A stretch of DNA of 36,342 bases from contig CAINHL010000078.1 in NCBI GenBank assembly GCA_903848885.1, forward strand, positions 1 to 36,342. Direction: 5' to 3'. A program made the position numbers and the translations under genes. The DNA comes from an uncultured Actinomycetes bacterium (GTDB lineage: Bacteria; Actinomycetota; Acidimicrobiia; Acidimicrobiales; RAAP-2). The stretch's first letter is position 1; every line of letters begins with the position of its first letter. The notes beneath the pieces are model-generated. The model was not told the origin of the DNA. It worked only from the letters and a program-made list of their open reading frames with translations, and did not search any database. This document shows positions 22,317 through 29,223 of the stretch, in pieces.

Positions 22317-22789
22317 CGAGTCCTCCACAGTGGCCGTCGAACAACGACACACACCAACATCATCACGCACCCTAGGGTGACACCTGCGTCCGCCACATTA
22401 AATGTGGGAAACGATCCCAGCGAAACAAAATCCGTTACCACGTGCGTACTCGAGGTAAGTCGATCAATAACATTCCCTAGCCCTCCACCGGTCACCAAGC
22501 CAATACCGAACGCAGGAATGCCGGGGGCCGTTTTGGCGAGGCCCACGACTACCCCTACGAGGGCAAGCGCCACCCCGACTCGGGTGGCCACGGGCGCGTG
22601 CGATCCCAGAGAGAACGAAGCCCCACTGTTGTAGCTCAAACGCCACCACCAGGGGCCGAGGACCTGATGTGGCTCCCCGAGCGACCGGCGAGCCCAGGCT
22701 TTCGACCACTCGTCACCACCCACCACGGTTGCGGCCACGAGGCCGGCAACCAGGCTGGGTTTTAGAACGACGAGCGGCAGTCGACGCAC
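22313..22789 (-). CDS. lspA: lipoprotein signal peptidase (signal peptidase II)
   Basis: A membrane aspartyl protease of about 158 residues that removes the signal peptide from diacylated prolipoproteins, such as the one at 763-1188. Four hydrophobic segments are visible. Conserved blocks are DEWSKAWARRSLG near residue 25 (usually DQxTK), YNSGASFSLG, GGGLGNVIDRL with the first catalytic Asp, and FPTFNVADAGVTLG with the second. The start is uncertain. GTG 22789 gives a sensible first helix and overlaps the dksA/traR 3' end by 28 nt; the longer ATG at 22843 would lie entirely over the zinc finger of the upstream gene. The rluD ATG overlaps its stop. Confidence 0.93.
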   Translation of the reverse strand: MRRLPLVVLKPSLVAGLVAATVVGGDEWSKAWARRSLGEPHQVLGPWWWRLSYNSGASFSLGSHAPVATRVGVALALVGVVVGLAKTAPGIPAFGIGLVTGGGLGNVIDRLTSSTHVVTDFVSLGSFPTFNVADAGVTLGCVMMLVCVVVRRPLWRTR

Positions 22790-23952
22790 GTAAAGACGGG
22801 CTTTTGGTAGCGCAAACGCTCCGGCGGGATTGTCTCGTAGCACTCGTCACAGCGCCCATAGGAGCCATCATCGACCCGCGACAAGGCCACGTCGATTTCG
22901 GCCACCTTCAGACTCTGCATGGCGGCCTGCTCTTTCATTTGGTCACGTTGAATGTCGGAGGCCACACCCGAACCGTCTTCGTCGTCGTATTCCAAACGCT
23001 CACGGTCCACCAGCATTTCTTCCGCGGCGCTTTCCAGGGACGCGACTTCGGAGCTGGCCCTGGCCCGTTCCTCTACCAGCAATTCGCGCAACTCAGCCAG
23101 GAACTCCTTCTGGTCGGCGTAGGGTCGATTCTGCCGCTTGCGCTCCAGTTCTTCCTGCAGGGCACGCTCTTCGGCAGCCTTGCGTTCGAGGCGTTGACGC
23201 TCTTCTTCTTGACGACGCTCTAATTCGCGCTGGCGACGCTCGCGCTCTGCCTCTTGGGCGCGACGTCGGTTTTCGATGTCGCGCTGGCGCTTTTCCTCTG
23301 CGGCAGCCTTCTCCTCGGCTCGACGCTTCGCCTCGGCAGCCTTGGCCGCAATTTTTTCGGCGATGGCTTTTTCCTTCGCCAACTTCTTAGCCGCCGCTTC
23401 CGCGGCCTTGGCTTTGGCGGCCTTGAGGCGCATTGCTTCTTTTAGTTTGGCGTCCTTGTCGCGTTGCAGTTTGGCCTTTTTGGCCGCAGCTTCACGTTCT
23501 TTTTGAGCCTTGACACGAGCGGCCTCTTTTTGTTTAGCGTCTCGTTCGCGTTGCGCTTGCACCTTCTTCGCTGCTGCTTCGCGATCTTTGACCGCCTTGA
23601 CACGAGCGGCCTCTTTTTGTTTAGCGTCTCGTTCGCGTTGCGCTTTCGCTTGCAGGGTGGCCTTGGCCGCAAGGGCTTTTTTCTGTTGCGGCGTTAATGC
23701 TTTCGTGGGGACCTTCTTCGCAGTGGACTTCTTGGCGGGTGCCTTTTTAGCTGGCGCCTTCTTGACAGAAGTTTTCTTGGCGACAGTCTTCTTCGCGGGA
23801 AGCTTCTTGGCGGGGGCCTTTTTCGGCGGGGACTTCTTCGTTGTCTTCTTCACGATGATCTTCTTCGCCGGTGCTTTCTTCGTAGTGGACTTCTTGGCGG
23901 GTGCCTTTTTCGAAGCAACTACTTTTGAACTTTTCTTTTGTGACGTGGGCAT
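22762..23952 (-). CDS. DksA/TraR-type zinc-finger protein with histone H1-like N-terminal extension
   Basis: A 396-residue protein in three parts. Residues 1-90 are Lys/Ala/Pro repeats (APAKK, SKKAPAKK) like histone H1 tails. Residues 95-285 are a very highly charged helix (KEAARVKA, AKAAEAAAKK, ERERRQRELERRQEEE) with a 29-residue repeat seen three times. Residues 290-396 are a TraR/DksA module with EFLAELRELLVEERARAS, an MKEQAAMQSLKVAEIDVALSR-type helix in two parts, and a C4 zinc finger at C368, C371, C389 and C392. The C-terminal module resembles RNA-polymerase-binding proteins, and the tail suggests DNA binding. A strong AAGGAG ribosome site 5 nt before ATG 23952 fixes the start. lspA overlaps its 3' end, a pairing also seen in other actinobacteria. 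Confidence 0.9.
   Translation of the reverse strand: MPTSQKKSSKVVASKKAPAKKSTTKKAPAKKIIVKKTTKKSPPKKAPAKKLPAKKTVAKKTSVKKAPAKKAPAKKSTAKKVPTKALTPQQKKALAAKATLQAKAQRERDAKQKEAARVKAVKDREAAAKKVQAQRERDAKQKEAARVKAQKEREAAAKKAKLQRDKDAKLKEAMRLKAAKAKAAEAAAKKLAKEKAIAEKIAAKAAEAKRRAEEKAAAEEKRQRDIENRRRAQEAERERRQRELERRQEEERQRLERKAAEERALQEELERKRQNRPYADQKEFLAELRELLVEERARASSEVASLESAAEEMLVDRERLEYDDEDGSGVASDIQRDQMKEQAAMQSLKVAEIDVALSRVDDGSYGRCDECYETIPPERLRYQKPVFTCVDCRSSF
23508..23645 (-). repeat. 51-nt perfect direct repeat within the dksA/traR-type gene
   Basis: Bases 23508-23558 and 23595-23645 are identical over 51 nt at an 87-nt (29-codon) offset. They encode QRERDAKQKEAARVKA twice. A third, diverged copy (LQRDKDAKLKEAMRLKA) follows. 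Identity at the DNA level points to recent duplication or gene conversion. Confidence 0.85.
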
Positions 23953-23972
23953 TCAATCTCCTTAACGCGTCC

Positions 23973-23992
23973 GAACGCGAGCGTTCAGAGTA
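23973..23992 (-). promoter_or_regulatory. promoter and palindrome before the dksA/traR-type gene
   Basis: On the minus strand TACTCT (23992-23987) is a possible -10. It is followed at once by an exact 14-nt inverted repeat GAACGC-TC-GCGTTC (23986-23973) and then the AAGGAG ribosome site. The repeat would sit at the transcription start or first leader bases. No clear -35 is seen. Confidence 0.4.
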
Positions 23993-24010
23993 GCGGATAC
24001 GTGTAGCGGT

Positions 24011-24757
24011 TTAGCGACCGTCGGAGGGTCGCTGGTCAAAGTTCAACGCTTGCCCAATTGTGGTGGGGCGTTCGGCCGGCGTGGGGGCCGGGGTGACGGC
24101 AGCCGGAGCCGAGGGAGCCACCGGTGCGGGTCGAGGGACGGCCACGGGTGGTGTGGTCTGGACGTTTTCCTCTATCCACTGCAGGAAACTGTGCAGTTGC
24201 GTGCGCAAACGGGTTCGCTCGGATTCGACCTGTTGTGCCAGGCGGTTGACATCTTCGCTGAGGCGCTGCTTGAGACCATTGAGACGTTCGATTTCGTCCT
24301 TGGCACGCTCCTGGGCGTCCGAGACGATTTGATTCGCTCGCTCATGCGCTCCGCTCGTCAGTTCCGACGCTCGCTGTTGGGCGTCGGCTTCGGCCTTCGC
24401 GACGAATTCTTGCGCCATGGCGATCATGCGCGTGACGTGCTCGGGAACCACGGAACTTCCCGCAGTGGCCACGGGGGCGGGGGGCGGTGTCGAGACCACG
24501 GCCGCGGGGGCGGGAGGCGGTGTCGGGGCGACAGCGGGGACCTCGCCGCGAGCTGCTTCGAGCTGATGGATGCGCTCAGCTGCTTGCTTGAGTTGCTGGC
24601 TTTGTTGACGGAGTTGCTCTCGGAGTTGCTCAACTTCGGCCGACGTACGGTCCAAAAAGTCATCGACACCGTCGGGGTCGTAACCACGGAGAACAATCTT
24701 AAAACTCACCGAGGTGAGCAAGTCCAGAGCCGGTTCGAGAATCGAAGAATCATCCAT
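24011..24757 (-). CDS. divIVA: DivIVA/Wag31-family polar growth and division protein
   Basis: A 248-residue coiled-coil scaffold. The N-terminal DivIVA domain is at about 1-65 (VSFKIVLRGYDPDGVDDFLDRTSAEVEQLREQL in its core), carrying the membrane-sensing FKxxxxGYDPxxVDxFL pattern. A Pro/Ala-rich linker covers about 72-100. A long coiled coil (about 105-200, with ERANQIVSDAQERAKDEIER) follows, and then a second Pro/Ala-rich tail. In actinobacteria this protein marks cell poles and recruits the wall synthesis machinery; here it lies in the dcw block after yggT, as is usual. TATCGT lies 7 nt before the ATG at 24757 with no ribosome site, so the gene can probably be transcribed by itself. Confidence 0.93.
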   Translation of the reverse strand: MDDSSILEPALDLLTSVSFKIVLRGYDPDGVDDFLDRTSAEVEQLREQLRQQSQQLKQAAERIHQLEAARGEVPAVAPTPPPAPAAVVSTPPPAPVATAGSSVVPEHVTRMIAMAQEFVAKAEADAQQRASELTSGAHERANQIVSDAQERAKDEIERLNGLKQRLSEDVNRLAQQVESERTRLRTQLHSFLQWIEENVQTTPPVAVPRPAPVAPSAPAAVTPAPTPAERPTTIGQALNFDQRPSDGR

Positions 24758-24764
24758 GGCGCCA

Positions 24765-24770
24765 ACGATA
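24765..24770 (-). promoter_or_regulatory. -10-like hexamer 7 nt before divIVA
   Basis: On the minus strand TATCGT is followed by TGGCGCC and the divIVA ATG, inside the 43-nt gap after yggT. Confidence 0.5.
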
Positions 24771-24800
24771 CCGTTGAGGACTGCTAAATCGCGGTATTTA

Positions 24801-25049
24801 CTAGAGAATTCGCTGGAGGATGGTCAGAAGGACAAAAAAGATCATGACCGAAATATCCAAATAGACCGCACCTACCCGAAAGGGTGGCACCAACTTGCGG
24901 ATCGGAGCCAGAACTGGCTCGGTGGCGGCGTAGACGAAGCGGTGTATTTGCGCCCACTGATTATGGGCACTCGCAGGGAACCAGGACAAAATGACGCGCA
25001 GGAGCACCACGTAGGAGTACAGCTTGATCAGGGTGACGAGCAGGTTCAC
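24801..25049 (-). CDS. yggT: YggT-family integral membrane protein
   Basis: An 82-residue protein with two hydrophobic segments (LVTLIKLYSYVVLLRVIL at the N-terminus; a second one near the C-terminus, ISVMIFFVLLTIL). Between them lies the family motif YAATEPVLAPIRKLVPP. The function is not settled; the family is regularly encoded between sepF and divIVA and is thought to act in division or osmotic tolerance. The start is GTG 25049, overlapping the sepF stop as TAGTG. No ribosome site is visible, so translation is probably coupled to sepF. Confidence 0.92.
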   Translation of the reverse strand: MNLLVTLIKLYSYVVLLRVILSWFPASAHNQWAQIHRFVYAATEPVLAPIRKLVPPFRVGAVYLDISVMIFFVLLTILQRIL

Positions 25050-25624
25050 TAGGGGAGAAAATTCTTGGCGCGCGCACGCTCAATGGCATCCGGCGACACG
25101 CGAACATTTGCCGGCGACACAACGAAAACTCCTCGACCGGGGGCCACACGCTTAATGGCGCCTTGGGTGGCGTAGACGACACCACTCGTAAAGTCCAAAA
25201 CCCGTCGGAAAAGGTCTTCGTCCAGGTGCTCGAGATTCAGGACCACGCTGCGGCGGGTCTTCAAAATGTCGTAAATACGACGTGTTTCATTGTAATTTTG
25301 CGGCAAGAAGATGTCGAGCTCGTCGCTGGTCACGATGTTGATAAGTGGGCGAACCGAGGCGGTCTGGGAGATATTGCGGACCAAGGGACGACCCGAAGCC
25401 GACGTCGCGGGGGTGTCGTAAGGGTTAGCCGCGGTGCTGGGGCGCAGATTGGGTGAACCGTAATTGCCGTAGGCGGGTACCGACGGGGCGACGGGCTCCG
25501 CAAATTGCTGCGAGTAGCTGTCGAGCTGGTAGTTGCGATCAGACATGGGGAGGCTGTCGCGATAGTCCTCTTCCGTCAATCCGACGTACGCCATAAATTT
25601 CTTCATTCGGTCCTGAAGGGCCAC
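25049..25624 (-). CDS. sepF: cell division protein SepF
   Basis: A protein of about 191 residues that tethers FtsZ to the membrane. The N-terminus is an amphipathic helix (MKKFMAYVGLTEEDY) that would bind membrane. A Ser/Pro/Tyr-rich linker of about 70 residues follows. The conserved C-terminal domain (about 95-175) has YNETRRIYDILKTRRSVVLN, then DEDLFRRVLDFTSGVVYA and RVAPGRGVFVVSPANV. I chose GTG 25624 because an AGGAG lies 5 nt upstream; an in-frame ATG at 25654 is possible but has no ribosome site and overlaps a -10-like TAAGAT (25658-25653). Gene order ftsZ-yggS-sepF-yggT-divIVA is typical of actinobacteria. Confidence 0.92.
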   Translation of the reverse strand: MALQDRMKKFMAYVGLTEEDYRDSLPMSDRNYQLDSYSQQFAEPVAPSVPAYGNYGSPNLRPSTAANPYDTPATSASGRPLVRNISQTASVRPLINIVTSDELDIFLPQNYNETRRIYDILKTRRSVVLNLEHLDEDLFRRVLDFTSGVVYATQGAIKRVAPGRGVFVVSPANVRVSPDAIERARAKNFLP

Positions 25625-25652
25625 ACCATCTCCTCGTGTTACCAGTTCACTC

Positions 25653-25658
25653 ATCTTA
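25653..25658 (-). promoter_or_regulatory. -10-like hexamer for sepF
   Basis: TAAGAT on the minus strand lies 28 nt before GTG 25624. It overlaps an alternative upstream ATG, which favours the downstream start with its AGGAG ribosome site. Confidence 0.35.
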
Positions 25659-25691
25659 GGTCATGGACGTCACGGCGTCCCAAGCGGGCCT

Positions 25692-26369
25692 TTAGGCCTG
25701 AGGACGGCTCCCGAGGAGAGCGCGGCCGACGCGGATGGCCGTTGAGCCCTCTTCGAGGGCGATTTCGAGGTCGTCGCTCATCCCCATCGACAACTCGGGA
25801 AGATTCCAGGTACTCGCCGCACGCCGTAGTTCCGAAAAGGCCTCCCTCGCACGTAGCGGGTCGGGAGGTGCCACCGTCATCAGGCCACTCACCGTGACCT
25901 TAAGGAGCTCGGCGCGGCGTAGCAAGACATCGAGTTCGCCCAGGGGAGCTCCCCCACGATTCTCCTGGCCAGTGAAATCAATCTGCACGTAGATCTCGGG
26001 CTGGCGCTCTTGGCGCGCGATGACTTCTAGTTCAGACTTTCGCGACACCGTTTCGAGGACTGCGGCGGAGCGACACAGTTTGCTAATTTTGTTTGACTGA
26101 AGTTGCCCCAGGAAATGCCAACGCAGGGCGGGCGTGCCCTCATCCTTGGACACCTTGTCGAGGAGTTCTTGGGTGTAGTTCTCCCCCACGTCGAAAAGCC
26201 CTAGTGCGCGGAGCGGGTCCAGCACACTGTGGGGGAAGGTCTTGGTCACCGCCACGAGCCGAATCTCGTCTCGCGTACGACCGACAGAACGAATCCGTGC
26301 ATCAATCTCGCCGAGGCGAGACGCTATATCTGCTGTGTGCGGCTCAGCGAAGGAAGCTGGGCAGGTCAT
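25692..26369 (-). CDS. yggS: YggS/YlmE-family pyridoxal-phosphate homeostasis protein
   Basis: A 225-residue PLP-binding TIM-barrel protein without known enzymatic activity that maintains PLP and amino-acid balance. Motifs are [11 protein letters not shown] (Lys near residue 36 binds PLP), [25 protein letters not shown], and the C-terminal [23 protein letters not shown] in two segments, which binds the phosphate. The ATG at 26369 overlaps the end of ftsZ by 26 nt. A longer frame extends further over the ftsZ C-terminal codons, but those residues do not fit the family. Co-expression with ftsZ and sepF is expected from the overlap. Confidence 0.93.
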   Translation of the reverse strand: MTCPASFAEPHTADIASRLGEIDARIRSVGRTRDEIRLVAVTKTFPHSVLDPLRALGLFDVGENYTQELLDKVSKDEGTPALRWHFLGQLQSNKISKLCRSAAVLETVSRKSELEVIARQERQPEIYVQIDFTGQENRGGAPLGELDVLLRRAELLKVTVSGLMTVAPPDPLRAREAFSELRRAASTWNLPELSMGMSDDLEIALEEGSTAIRVGRALLGSRPQA

Positions 26370-27420
26370 CGTCGCCGCCCACGTCGAACGTGAAGTCATC
26401 CGTCGACGGCGTCGCGAAGATGTCCGTTGCTGCGGCACGCACCGGAGCGTCTGTTCCCCGCGAGGCGGCGTCACGTCGTTCGAAGCCCGCAGCAATCACG
26501 GTCACACGCACGGCATCACCGATGGAGTCGTCCGTGACGGTACCGAAGATGATGTTGGCATCCGGGTGCGCCACGGAGTGGATGATTTCGGCGGCTTCGT
26601 TCACCTCGAACAGAGTCAGGTCAGAACCACCAACGATGTTGATCAAAATGCCACGCGCACCGTCGATGGGAGCTTCCAGCAGCGGCGAAGTGATAGCGGC
26701 ACGCGCCGCGTTGACGGCACGACCCTCTCCCGTCGATTGGCCGATTCCCATGATGGCGGTTCCGGCGTTGCTCATGACCATCTTCACGTCGGCGAAGTCG
26801 GTGTTGATCATTCCAGGAACGGTGATGAGGTCAGTAATGCCGCGAACACCCTGCAGGAGAACTTCGTCAGCCTTCTTGAAAGCATCGATGATGGACGTCT
26901 GGGCGGTGGACACGCTGAGCAAGCGGTCGTTCGGAATCACGATGAGCGTGTCAACCTTTTCGCGCAGCTGTTGAATACCTTTTTCTGCCTGCGTCGCGCG
27001 ACGCTTACCTTCGAAGGCGAAGGGACGAGTGACAACACCGATGGTCAAGGCGCCAAGTGCACGAGCAATTTCGGCCACCACGGGAGCGGCTCCCGTACCG
27101 GTGCCGCCACCTTCACCAGCGGTGATGAAGACCATGTCGGCACCTTTGAGCGCTTCTTCGATTTCGTCACGGTGATCCTCGGCGGCTTGGCGACCAATTT
27201 CGGGGTCAGAACCGGCTCCGAGTCCACGGGTAAGGCTGCGACCAATGTCGATCTTCAAGTCGGCATCACTCAGTAGAAGTGCCTGGGCATCAGTGTTGGA
27301 TGCAATAAATTCCACGTTGCGCAGTCCCGCGGTAATCATGCGGTTGATAGCGTTGACACCACCACCCCCGCAACCGAAGACTTTGATAACCGCCGTGTAG
27401 TTGCCTTGACTCAAACTCAT
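26344..27420 (-). CDS. ftsZ: cell division protein FtsZ
   Basis: A 358-residue tubulin-like GTPase that forms the Z ring. Motifs are [15 protein letters not shown] near residue 15, the tubulin signature [17 protein letters not shown] near 103, the T7 loop around [11 protein letters not shown] near 205, and the C-terminal peptide DDLPSFLR, which binds SepF in actinobacteria. The disordered linker between core and tail is short, roughly 35 residues. The ATG at 27420 is preceded by AAGGGG as a modest ribosome site and by a 130-nt non-coding region, the largest gap in the dcw block, so ftsZ probably has its own promoter. yggS overlaps its 3' end. Confidence 0.98.
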   Translation of the reverse strand: MSLSQGNYTAVIKVFGCGGGGVNAINRMITAGLRNVEFIASNTDAQALLLSDADLKIDIGRSLTRGLGAGSDPEIGRQAAEDHRDEIEEALKGADMVFITAGEGGGTGTGAAPVVAEIARALGALTIGVVTRPFAFEGKRRATQAEKGIQQLREKVDTLIVIPNDRLLSVSTAQTSIIDAFKKADEVLLQGVRGITDLITVPGMINTDFADVKMVMSNAGTAIMGIGQSTGEGRAVNAARAAITSPLLEAPIDGARGILINIVGGSDLTLFEVNEAAEIIHSVAHPDANIIFGTVTDDSIGDAVRVTVIAAGFERRDAASRGTDAPVRAAATDIFATPSTDDFTFDVGGDDDLPSFLR

Positions 27421-27550
27421 GGTTTCCCCTTAATTCCTTAGTCGTATTCTCCCCCACGGAGGACTCTCGGTGGGGGAATTCCAATAAAAATCTCGTTTTC
27501 CTGCTATTTGTAGGTTAGCCGGTCACCCTAAAAGATGGGAACATGCTCCT
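27421..27550 (-). promoter_or_regulatory. ftsQ-ftsZ intergenic region with GC-rich hairpin
   Basis: This 130-nt gap holds TCCCCCAC (27450-27457) and GTGGGGGA (27470-27477), an exact 8-bp stem with a 12-nt loop, 30 nt before the ftsZ ATG. There is no T-run after it on the minus strand, so it is more likely a leader structure than a terminator. Upstream, the minus strand is AT-rich (around 27481-27520) with TACAAAT as a possible -10. Actinobacterial ftsZ genes commonly have promoters here. Confidence 0.5.
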
Positions 27551-28306
27551 TTATTTCAAGTGAACCGTCACGTCACTCGGTACCGAGACGTCCACGACCT
27601 CACCGGGGGTCAGACTCGCGTGCGCCAGCACCGCCGCTACGGCGACGTATTTGTCTCCGAGCCCATGGTCCGATCCGAGAACGAAGGTCACGGGGGTAGT
27701 CATGTGCAACGTGATGATGCCGGAACGATTCACTGACACGCAGACCACTTGATTGGCAAAGGCCACCGGAAGTGATCGAGCCACCACCACGGCCGGTGCG
27801 GCCCAGTGGGCGAAGGGCCAGTGGGCGGGGCCGTTCCAACCGTCGGCCGCGACCTGCACCAGGTTCGAAGTGGGAACCGAGCCGAGGGGATAACCGTCAC
27901 AGCTCACGAGTTCATTGGTGCTGGGGTTTTCTCGTGTCACCGCGCAGACCTTGCGCTCGTGCACGGTAATTGTTACCGAATGGGGCCAGTGCTTGGACAC
28001 CGTTGCGCCCGACACCCAGGTGAGCCGATCGAGCCGTGAGGAAATAAGCGAGGGGTTGATGTCAATCAGAGCCGTGTGGCTCGTGATGCCGCTGAGAGAA
28101 GAAATCTGCGCCGTGGTTTCGTGAACGTTTCCTTCAATACTCACACTGTGAGCGGCGAAAAAACTTCGGTGCAGGACCCAACTACCGGCGTAGCCCACGG
28201 CGAGTACCAGGACCGTCGCGAGGACTCCCACCACCAACAAGAAGCGACGAAAGCGACGCGTACGCGTCACGCCATGAGTCGCGGTGTCCTTGGGACGTCG
28301 TGCCAT
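27551..28306 (-). CDS. ftsQ: cell division protein FtsQ (POTRA domain)
   Basis: A bitopic membrane protein of about 251 residues. A basic cytoplasmic tail (about 1-22) is followed by one transmembrane helix (FLLVVGVLATVLVLAVGY) and a POTRA domain beginning FAAHSVSIEGNVHETTAQI near 52. The divisome-type segment ITVHERKVCAV follows, and the last part is the beta domain. It links FtsL/FtsB-type proteins to the septal synthases. Two consecutive ATGs (28309 and 28306) follow an AGGAG; the second has the better 7-nt spacing and forms a TGATG with the murB stop. It lies between murB and ftsZ as in most dcw clusters. Confidence 0.92.
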   Translation of the reverse strand: MARRPKDTATHGVTRTRRFRRFLLVVGVLATVLVLAVGYAGSWVLHRSFFAAHSVSIEGNVHETTAQISSLSGITSHTALIDINPSLISSRLDRLTWVSGATVSKHWPHSVTITVHERKVCAVTRENPSTNELVSCDGYPLGSVPTSNLVQVAADGWNGPAHWPFAHWAAPAVVVARSLPVAFANQVVCVSVNRSGIITLHMTTPVTFVLGSDHGLGDKYVAVAAVLAHASLTPGEVVDVSVPSDVTVHLK

Positions 28307-29223
28307 CATCGTTCTCCTTCGAAGCCCAGGAGTCGTATTTCCGATACGAGGGTAATTCCGGTCTGTTCGCGCACCGCCACCGCTACCTCGCGCATGAGTG
28401 CGTACACGTCGTCGGCTGATCCGTGGTCATCGACTTGGATGAAGTTTGCGTGCTTTTCGCTCACGACGGCGCTTCCGTGGCGACGCCCCTTCAAGCCACA
28501 TTGTTCAATCAGGGCGCCCGCACTATGTCCATCAGGATTGCGAAAAACGCTTCCCGCGTTCGAGCCACCGGGCTGATGCTCACGACGCCACGACACAATT
28601 TCCTTCAGCGTTCGCTTGGCGTCATCTCGGGAACCCTTGGAGAGGGCCAAGGTGGTAGCACAGACTAAATCATCATGCCCCAGAGCACTTCGTCGATAGC
28701 CGTAGTCCAGCTCCTCGCGCGTCACGTGACGCAGGGTCCCATCACGCAGCGACAGCACTTCGGCACTGACCACGCTGGCGGCCATGTCGCTGCCGTGACC
28801 ACCCGCGTTCATCACCGTGGCCCCGCCCATCGAACCTGGTACTCCCACGGCCCATTCGAAACCAGTGATTCCCACATCTGCGAGACGACGCGCCAACACG
28901 GGCAGGGCCATCGACGGGCCGACGGTAACTTGGACCAGATCACCCTTCTCGACGACTTCGAAGTGTGAAAATCCCTCGCCCATTCGAATCGCCACCCCGT
29001 CAAAACCAGCATCCGCCACCAGAGTGTTCGAGCCCTGGCCAAAAATCCACCACGAACATTCGAGATCATGAAGGTACTTCGCCCACTCCCGAAGTTCCTC
29101 CGGACCGGGAATCATGAGTGCGTATCGAGCCGTACCACCAACGCGGTACGTCGTCCATTGGGCCACCGGCGCATTGTCCACCCAGTTCTCCCCCGCCACC
29201 GCGCGCAAACGAGCGATGCTCAT
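28306..29223 (-). CDS. murB: UDP-N-acetylenolpyruvoylglucosamine reductase MurB
   Basis: A 305-residue FAD-dependent reductase that makes UDP-MurNAc. The FAD-binding part has TTYRVGGTARYAL near residue 25 and GQGSNTLVADAGFDG near 65, and VPGSMGGATVMNAGGHG near 115. The catalytic-serine block is SNAGSVFRNPDG near 235, and the C-terminal part has SEKHANFIQVDD. The start is ATG 29223, overlapping the murC stop as ATGA. It is coupled between murC and ftsQ. Confidence 0.96.
   Translation of the reverse strand: MSIARLRAVAGENWVDNAPVAQWTTYRVGGTARYALMIPGPEELREWAKYLHDLECSWWIFGQGSNTLVADAGFDGVAIRMGEGFSHFEVVEKGDLVQVTVGPSMALPVLARRLADVGITGFEWAVGVPGSMGGATVMNAGGHGSDMAASVVSAEVLSLRDGTLRHVTREELDYGYRRSALGHDDLVCATTLALSKGSRDDAKRTLKEIVSWRREHQPGGSNAGSVFRNPDGHSAGALIEQCGLKGRRHGSAVVSEKHANFIQVDDHGSADDVYALMREVAVAVREQTGITLVSEIRLLGFEGER

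Noticed and set aside
22762-23952. Lysine-rich repeats read as an external tandem repeat or mobile element
   Set aside because: They are in frame within one gene with a good start and a zinc-finger end, so they are protein repeats.
24784-24800. TAAAT/ATTTA inverted repeat between yggT and divIVA as terminator
   Set aside because: Only 5 bp of A/T pairing; too weak, and divIVA already has a promoter-like hexamer nearby.
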